Below are positions 57,835-64,000 of a stretch of 64,000 nt of DNA, in pieces. Position 1 is the stretch's first letter. Every line of letters starts with the position of its first letter. Position numbers and translations under genes: made by a program. This DNA comes from Theristus sp. LFF4_11 (lineage: Eukaryota > Nematoda > Chromadorea > Monhysterida > Xyalidae). The notes under the pieces were generated by a model. The model was not told where the DNA came from. It worked only from the letters and a program-made list of their open reading frames with translations, and searched no databases. The DNA lies in contig JASANC010002516.1 in assembly GCA_030248135.1 (NCBI GenBank), forward strand, positions 1 through 64,000, read 5' to 3'.

Positions 57835-60800
57835 GAAACGAATACGGAGAACGTTGTGCCCACCAAGATTCCCACACTGACGCGCACATTCCCACGAGAC
57901 CACATGGGAAACAGAGAGGTGGCAACATGATAAAAAAATGCGTGCGTGCGGCAATTTTTCAGAGAAAAAAAATCTGCATGAACATGAACTGACATTTTTT
58001 CGAACAGATAACTGAAATGCCACCAAGCAGAGATTACGTCACTGTGAAGATTCGCTGCGGTTTCAGTGCAATATTGTGTGAAAATTGTGTTGTTTGAGTG
58101 GACAGCGGGGATAAAACTGCGTGACCGAAATGGTTGGGGTTATCTATAACCTATCTAACCAGAAATCCACGTTTTAGCCTTGTGTGCATGCGAGATTTGC
58201 CCTTGATACAATTTGAAAATTGCTTAAAATCTTCCTGATATATCATATAAATGTCATATATTATTGGGGGTGGGCAGCCAAACAGATTTACATAACTACC
58301 CTCAGTCGAAACTCACAAAACTGAAACTCAAAACTGAGAACTAAAATGCTTTTATGATTGGCCAGAGTGCGATGAAACCATGTGATGTTGGAAAACATGT
58401 AAGATATGATATAAAATGCACAATTATAGACATTTTCTTCTTTCAGAGTTTCTAGTGAGTTGACATCTGAATGCCCAATATAATGCGGGGCCCACCCAAC
58501 TGGAATTGGAGAAAACTGAAAGTTGTGGGCAATGTTCACAGTTTGTGGTTGGAGAATTTCTCATACTGACCACAATGTACGAGAAATAGGCTGATGTGTT
58601 CAATAAATTTCTTCCAAAACACGAGACAATATCGGTTGGTGAGGATATTTTCTGCGAATAAAGCGATTACACGACGGTAAAAGTGAAGAAAATGTCGATT
58701 TGGATTGAAAGGAAAATGGAAACTCCACGCAGTTACACTCGCAATAAAAAGAAACATTCACAGATCTCAAAAGTAAAAGTGATGTATCGATATTTGAGGG
58801 CAATTTCGCCTGAAAAGCGGACTAAGAAAAGGAATAAACAAAACATATTCACAGCAGGAACAGTAAATTATGAACGCCCACAAATAAAAGAACAAAAAAT
58901 CTTCAAAATTCCTGACCATTCTGTTGTGAATTGGCCGTTTTCTCGCCACCAAACGGTCGCAGGCGGTTGGCGAAATTCGCACCGACCGTCGCCGATTTCT
59001 GATTGGCACTCGCCAACTCCGCCAACGTCGGTCCACCGTACGGCTGCGCGGTCACCACTAAACTCGACGCGTTCGTGTCGAGACCACCGAGTTTGTCATA
59101 AGCGGCCGCATTGTTGTTGTTGCCGTTGCTGCAGCACCGCTGATTCGGCGACGGCTGTCCGCAGGAGCAGTTCGAGGGCAGCGTGTCGACGGCGCTGTCG
59201 CCGCTGGTCGACGGGTCGCGGTATCGCCAGGCCATCGCCGCTTGGAAGTACTGCTGGAATTTGCCGTTCGGATTCGTCTGGTGCTCTGCGGTGAGTTGCT
59301 GCGATTTATTATGATCATTATTAGTATTAGTATTAGCACTCGGCATCGTGCGATACGCGAATGGGGACGGCGAATTTAGGGCGCCGACGGCCGATCGACT
59401 GCTCGACGGCGGTTGCTCGTGCGACATTAGACGATTGTTATTATGATTATGATTTGGTGATGTTGCGCTCGTACTATCGGCCAACGGAGACCGATTGTTG
59501 ACTTTCGTGTTGTTGTTGTTGTTGCTGTTGCTGAATGCGTCCTTTGCGTTCACGATCAAGCCCTGGCACGCATTCGGGTCGTCCGTGTCCGGGTTCGACA
59601 GCGACAACGAGTAATCGCTGGTGCTGGACGAGAGCAGCGCGCGCGCGGCACCCGGCTTCCACGTGCCGTAGGCGACTGATCTGCGAGACGAAATGGAAAT
59701 CGTGAGAGACAAAAACTTGAAGCACACGTCGAACTCTAAATTATAGGGAATCAGCTGATTGGTTGGTGGTCGCGTGATGCGTGCGTTCTGTGCTGGCTAT
59801 GCTGTGAATGCGTCGTTTGTTGGAGTCTGCAGTTCTGCATAGAAGACATGAAGCACGTGACTCACCAACCAATCAGCTGATTCCCTATTATTTGGAGCTC
59901 GACTTTACAGTCTAACTCAATAACATATCCAACTAGCTGATTGGTTGATGCATGCGTTCTGTGCACGAATTGCTGAGTTTGCCGGAGTTTGGGTAGCACA
60001 GAATGCAATGCATGCATCTGATATTGAGCAGGTATTGTTGAATCGAACCGAGCGAAATGTTGAACAACAATACAGGTGAAATAAGATGTTGCCAACTGTT
60101 TATCTGTGCATTCACAGCCGACAGGAATTGACTTCATTGAAACAGATTTTTAGTCATTTGAAGCCAGTCACCATAAACAGGGGAACATTGAATGCAAATG
60201 CTTTGGCATTGTACAATTTCAACACCTCTGCTGAATCCAAGACAGGTTTTACGCACAGAACAACTCCACGTTGAAAGTTCTGTGTATCTGCAAGACAATC
60301 GTTTTTAAAGCGAAAAGAGGCAATAAAAAACGCAACAACGCGCTTTCAACTATGCGTTCATTGCGGTGCCATTGTACAAAATTCGCACAAAAGTTTGGCG
60401 TTTTTTGTCAGCACACTTCAGAAACAGCAAAGGACACTCCATTATGTCGCTGTTGCGTTTTTGTTTCCGCGAAAGCGCTAGCAGACAAAAAAACGCGGCT
60501 CAAAAACGCAAAGTGTTTCTGTGTGTGTGGTGTGGTGGTTGGTGTTTGTCGTTTTTGAATCTTTGCTGACACACATCAGCGCCGTTTCCACACATCCGTT
60601 TTTTCAACCAATATTTCACTAAAAATGCCAAAGACAGGCTGCTGAAAGCCGATTAAAAAAGCGTGGTTAGCGTGGAGGCGGACGGAATGGAAAGGGGTGC
60701 CAAACGTGCCAGAAAAGAAGTCATCCACACAATCGTGTCTCAACTCAACTTCGACCCCAAAAGCAATAAGAAATTTTCTAAAATTGAAAACAAATGTTTG

Positions 60801-63425
60801 TTGCGAATCTACGACAGCAAAAGAAAAATTGAACAAAAATTGCATGCATTCGGTTGTTGCAGCGACAGGATTGACATTAGGGCAGTACTGCAACAAAAAT
60901 TGATCAAACTTTGAATTTATATACACTGATCTGGGCTTACAGGACAATGATAGAATAAACTTTTAATGCATTTGATACTGATACAATAATACGCCATATT
61001 GTTTTTTCAGTGTTCATTCGAAACGAAATCCGGGCTGGTGCGTTGACCGCACGTTGTGCGATGAATGAAATTAATGAACCCTCCGGGACGAAGAAAACAA
61101 TAGAAAACAAAACAGGAGGCAAAAATGCAGATAACCAACTCAAGTCTGTTTGGTCTAAGTCGCATCTGTTCCTGTCTTCGACACCAATTTCACCATGCAG
61201 TGAACCCACGCACCGCAAATTTGATTTTTTTTCTGGTTTGCAAACGACAAAAAAACAGAGAAAAATAATAGGACTGCAGCCCGTGTGGCCATGCCGCTGA
61301 CAACGAGCGAAGTCGGATCCAGACGCACCAGAAATACTAGATAAGTTGACTATTGTAACACTCGGCACACGCGCTACGGTAGGGTTACTGTACCTAACAA
61401 GTGGCTCAACAAAATTTTGACGTCAAGACGTTTACTTTATTAATAACGTCAGATTTTTTCGTTTTTATTAATAACGTCTGATTTTTTCGTTTTTCACTTT
61501 TCCCCGAGTTGACTTTGATATTTCTCAACCATATCGCATGATAATTTAAACTGAAAGTTTAGCAAATTGGTCGTGTCGAGACCCAAAAGCGCAACTACCG
61601 TACTGCTCACCAAACTGTACAGCAGTTTAACACCGAACCGGACCATGTGTGCAGAGCTTGTTTTCAGACGGTAAACCGATACCGGTATATTAGTACGAAA
61701 AACGTTCAGAAAAACGCTTTCGCCATTTTATAGCGCAGCCAGTATTTGCACTGTACTCCTCCCCTCACTTTTAAAAAATGGTATTTTAAAAAAAGCACTG
61801 TTTCAGAATAAATGTGCGGTTTCGCGTAAAGTCGAATTTAGGCACGTATAAGAAAACGGGGCTACTAAAACAGCTACTACAACGGCTACCAAAACAGCTA
61901 AAATGGATACGAAAGTGTTTTTTTCATCATGTGATACACAAGGTATGAGTTTAGTAGGCGCTTTAGTAGCCGATCAAGTAGCCCCAGTCTTCTCAGTGAA
62001 ATCACATGCGCCTGTGTTCACCAGCTGATGCATGAGGAATGAGTGGGTCGCGTTGTTGGAGACTGCAGATTGTTTGCATTTTCTTTGAACGTCAGAAATT
62101 TTTTTCTCGCATATCATATGCGTCATGATGAAGTTATTTTCGTTCGTGTTTTAGCTCTGACGAATGCGATTGACAAAAAAACGTCGAGTTTCTGAAAGAC
62201 TTGCGTGCGTGGGCCCGCTAGCAACGTTTGAGGACCGGAACAAGCCAGTTTCAGACTCGTTTTTTTGCAGTGTCTGAAAACAGCTTTTTTTCAGCTGAAC
62301 TACAAAAAGTTTTGCATTTGCGCGTTCATGCAATGGTTGCTTGCCAACACTGAAATCTCAGACTAAACAAACAAATAAACAAACAAAACAACCGCAAGCG
62401 CAAAAATAAAAAGACTGTAGCGAAAAAATAATTGCTTTCCGTTGGTTGTGGTTCTGGTTTCTGGCCAGAAACAAAAAAAACGACAAAATAATTATGCTCG
62501 CTGCCTTTCCGGCACGTTGAAAAGCGGTTTTTTACGAACTGTTAAGAAAGCGCCATAAATATTGTTCCGCGGAGAGTGAAGAAAATTGCTGCTTTAAAAG
62601 AACCATCAAAACCGCACTTTCACTTAGCGCGCGAGCGACTAAAAAAACGTCATATGGGCTATTTACTTTGTGTGAATTTGTTGTACAAAATTTGCAGCTC
62701 CCAATGCCGAAAGTAAAACTGTTATTATGGGACTATAATCCTTTCTTCAAGACCTGCGACTGAATGCGGTTGTGGACGTGAAAGGAAACTAGTTTCAATC
62801 TTTATGTTCTAATTAAGAATAGTCTAAGTGACCCGGTCTTATTTAGGGTACTCGGATCCTTTTGCCAATTTTGAATTCCCGCGTCGTGCATGATACTGCT
62901 TACCCATCTATGCGCGCATTGAGACGCGGGACCAAAATAAAAGATACTACACGAGCATAAACAACGTAAAAAGGAACACCCAACGTAACAATTCCAGCAA
63001 CCAAAAAACACAAAAGTATAGTCTCTCTTCACAAACCTGTACGTCCGCCTACACGCGTACCACCCGGACGGTCGCTGGCTGCTCCAACTTGAATTGGAAT
63101 TGTTCGAAATCGGCGTCACCTGATGCTGCAAGGTGGCGTAGTTGTTGTTGTTATAGCCGTTGGCTAAATGCTCGGTGGCCGGGTAATAATAATTGCGGTT
63201 GTTGAAATAATTGCGGTCATAAATACTGTGATGCGGTGCGGTCACCGCGGGCGGCGCAGTGCGGTACTCATCATCGGTCGTGGTGGTGACTGATATGCCC
63301 AGTGATTGATACGGATAATGACTGTGATGATGTGCAACTGATGTCAGTTGATTGGTGGAGTCGGTGCTACTGATGGGCGACACATCAACGCTGACCGCTT
63401 GCAGAGAATACGATTTGGAGAGCAT
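51382..63425 (-). CDS. LURAP1/FAM89-like leucine-repeat adaptor, Asn/Ser-rich (4 exons, about 877 aa)
   Basis: Exons in coding order: 63425-63037, 59680-58917, 53229-52037, 51669-51382. Phases agree, joining RTY-R-SVAYGTWKPG and NSQQN-G-EEVDRTVQLVLDNF. Most of the protein is low-complexity, with Asn runs coded by mixed AAC/AAT and many Ser, Gln and His. The C-terminal helix joins DDAMRHLNAEL to REIRLNDVKILRDLQRLEAAL at about 772-803. Its spacing (E-L-x-x-I/L-R-x-x-D-V-K-I-L-x-x-L-x-x-L) is that of LURAP1 and FAM89; human LURAP1 has the same DVKIL. Those vertebrate proteins are short adaptors that link MRCK kinase and MYO18A in actomyosin control; a matching role here is inference. The end is acidic (DDDDDERRE). 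The donor at 52036 was chosen because it gives the motif spacing; a second donor six codons downstream is possible. Earlier non-coding or short exons could be missing. Confidence 0.7.
52922..52978. repeat. Trinucleotide repeat coding for poly-Asn
   Basis: A run of GTT/ATT triplets (+ strand) inside the large exon of the LURAP1-like gene gives about 15 consecutive Asn on the - strand. Mixed codons suggest selection or age rather than pure recent slippage. Confidence 0.85.
53230..58916. other. 5.7-kb intron of the LURAP1-like gene
   Basis: A+T-rich intron. Open frames on the + strand (for example 57262-57636 and 55314-55520) are unusually long for intron sequence but show no recognised domain or splice support. 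A (CAA)n microsatellite lies at about 57799-57834. I find no RNA gene here. Confidence 0.45.
57799..57834. repeat. (CAA)n microsatellite
   Basis: About twelve perfect CAA units. It lies in the second intron of the LURAP1-like gene, not in an exon, although the same gene codes Asn runs with related triplets. Confidence 0.95.
59728..59903. mobile_element. MITE, CAGTC-ended family A, with adjacent partial copy
   Basis: GTCGAACTCTAAATTATAGG and CCCTATTATTTGGAGCTCGA are inverted ends; both carry the AATCAGCTGATTGGTTGGTG subterminal motif. A second left-type end, CAGTCTAACTC then AGCTGATTGGTTG, begins at 59908 right after TA, suggesting one insertion next to another. The first element lies 47 bp upstream of exon 2 of the LURAP1-like gene. 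Confidence 0.8.
60687..60914 (+). CDS. Possible small nested gene, 75 aa, unrecognised
   Basis: A + strand frame starting at ATG 60687 gives a basic, ordered-looking peptide with few low-complexity residues (MERGAKRARKEVIHTIVSQL at the start, then KRKIEQKLHAFG). AATAAA follows the stop by about 40 bp. It lies opposite to and inside the first intron of the LURAP1-like gene. I recognise no family, and chance open frames of this length are common here, so this is only a candidate. Confidence 0.2.
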   Translation: MERGAKRARKEVIHTIVSQLNFDPKSNKKFSKIENKCLLRIYDSKRKIEQKLHAFGCCSDRIDIRAVLQQKLIKL

Positions 63426-64000
63426 TGTTATTGTTGACGTTGTTTTGGCTGGGGCGCTGATGTGAGCCGGTGATTGGCGTTGACTTCAACTTGATCAACC
63501 ATGTCGATTTTGAGTTTGGTTTTGCGATTCACGGTTGACGGGGAGACTGTCCTAGTAGAATACCTAAAAAAATAAAAAAAAAACTTCATACTTTTATTGA
63601 GAAAGACGTGGAAACGGCAGAGGTTCTGATTTACGATTACTGAATCATTCTGTAGATAATAAGCGTCTGATTGAATCTGAAAATGAGTAAAACTGGTAGC
63701 TGAAACGATGAACACGTACTCGACGCAAAGAAAAGAAGAAATCCGAGAAAACAATGGTACCAGTAATTGCAACGGCAACTGCAATTGCAGCAATAGAAAT
63801 CTTTCTAAATACTTTCCAAACGTTCAACGGAATAAAAAATGCATGCGTGAAAACCGGAAAAGAGCTCAGCATGAGTAAAATAGGGCAGAAGTTTCCAAAT
63901 ATAAGGTGTAGACCGGAACTATACAAAATGCATAACACTTTCAGAAAGCTTTCAGATAGACGGGAACCACTTTCTGGAAATGGCTTGAGTTGGCGATTAC
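63426..64000. other. Upstream of the LURAP1-like start codon
   Basis: An in-frame stop lies about 60 bp upstream of ATG 63425 on the - strand, supporting that start. A splice-acceptor-like TTTTTTAG lies near 63565-63572 (read on the - strand), so a 5' UTR exon may begin at about 63564 with further non-coding exons beyond the window. Confidence 0.4.

Larger units (their letters stand above)
59681..63036. other. First 3.4-kb intron of the LURAP1-like gene
   Basis: Contains the family A MITE at 59728 with a second partial end directly beside it, a short direct duplication at about 61437-61495 (TTAATAACGTCNGATTTTTT twice), and a possible nested small frame at 60687-60914. The rest is A+T-rich and shows nothing I can name. 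Confidence 0.45.

Overview
This window is intron-rich animal DNA. Every recognisable protein is split into 4 to 28 short exons joined at GT-AG sites (one intron looks GC-AG), and the introns and spacers are full of short inverted-repeat transposons. A compact SH2 plus tyrosine kinase gene with no F-BAR region, the type that is expanded in nematodes, makes a nematode the most likely source. I cannot assign a species.

I rebuilt seven multi-exon genes by tracking reading frame and splice phase across each junction. From left to right: (1) + strand 2656-6036, a three-finger CCCH zinc-finger protein of the ZC3H10 type; (2) - strand 11143-8056, V-ATPase proteolipid subunit c'' (ATP6V0B / VHA-4 type), complete at 208 residues; (3) + strand 11914-20507, a TMCO4/DUF726 membrane protein with a GFSLG hydrolase motif, 12 exons, 708 residues; (4) + strand 22650-25448, an unrecognised secreted-then-anchored Cys-rich single-pass protein, 262 residues; (5) - strand 30617-26175, an SH2-tyrosine kinase of about 419 residues with no visible glycine-rich loop; (6) + strand 34988-50247, AP-3 adaptor complex subunit delta, 28 exons, about 1330 residues; (7) - strand 63425-51382, a long Asn/Ser-rich protein of about 877 residues whose C-terminal helix matches the LURAP1/FAM89 leucine-repeat motif.

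Genes 2 and 3 are divergent with about 0.8 kb between start codons. Genes 5 and 6 are divergent with 4.4 kb between them. Pairs 4/5 and 6/7 converge. The genes do not form one pathway, but several serve endomembranes: the V-ATPase acidifies organelles, AP-3 sorts cargo to lysosome-related organelles, and TMCO4 is a membrane protein.

The most unusual content is repetitive. Two nearly identical 1-kb hAT-like elements have perfect 8-bp target duplications. A Tc1/mariner-like MITE family ends in CAGTC. A hairpin MITE family is built on TTCATGAAGCAGTATTTA. Two MITEs in one kinase intron carry TA duplications. Three fold-back elements have G+C-rich tandem arrays in their inverted arms; the largest is 1.7 kb, has nested palindromes, and lies in an AP-3 delta intron. 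Exon coordinates come from reading the sequence by eye and need transcript support.
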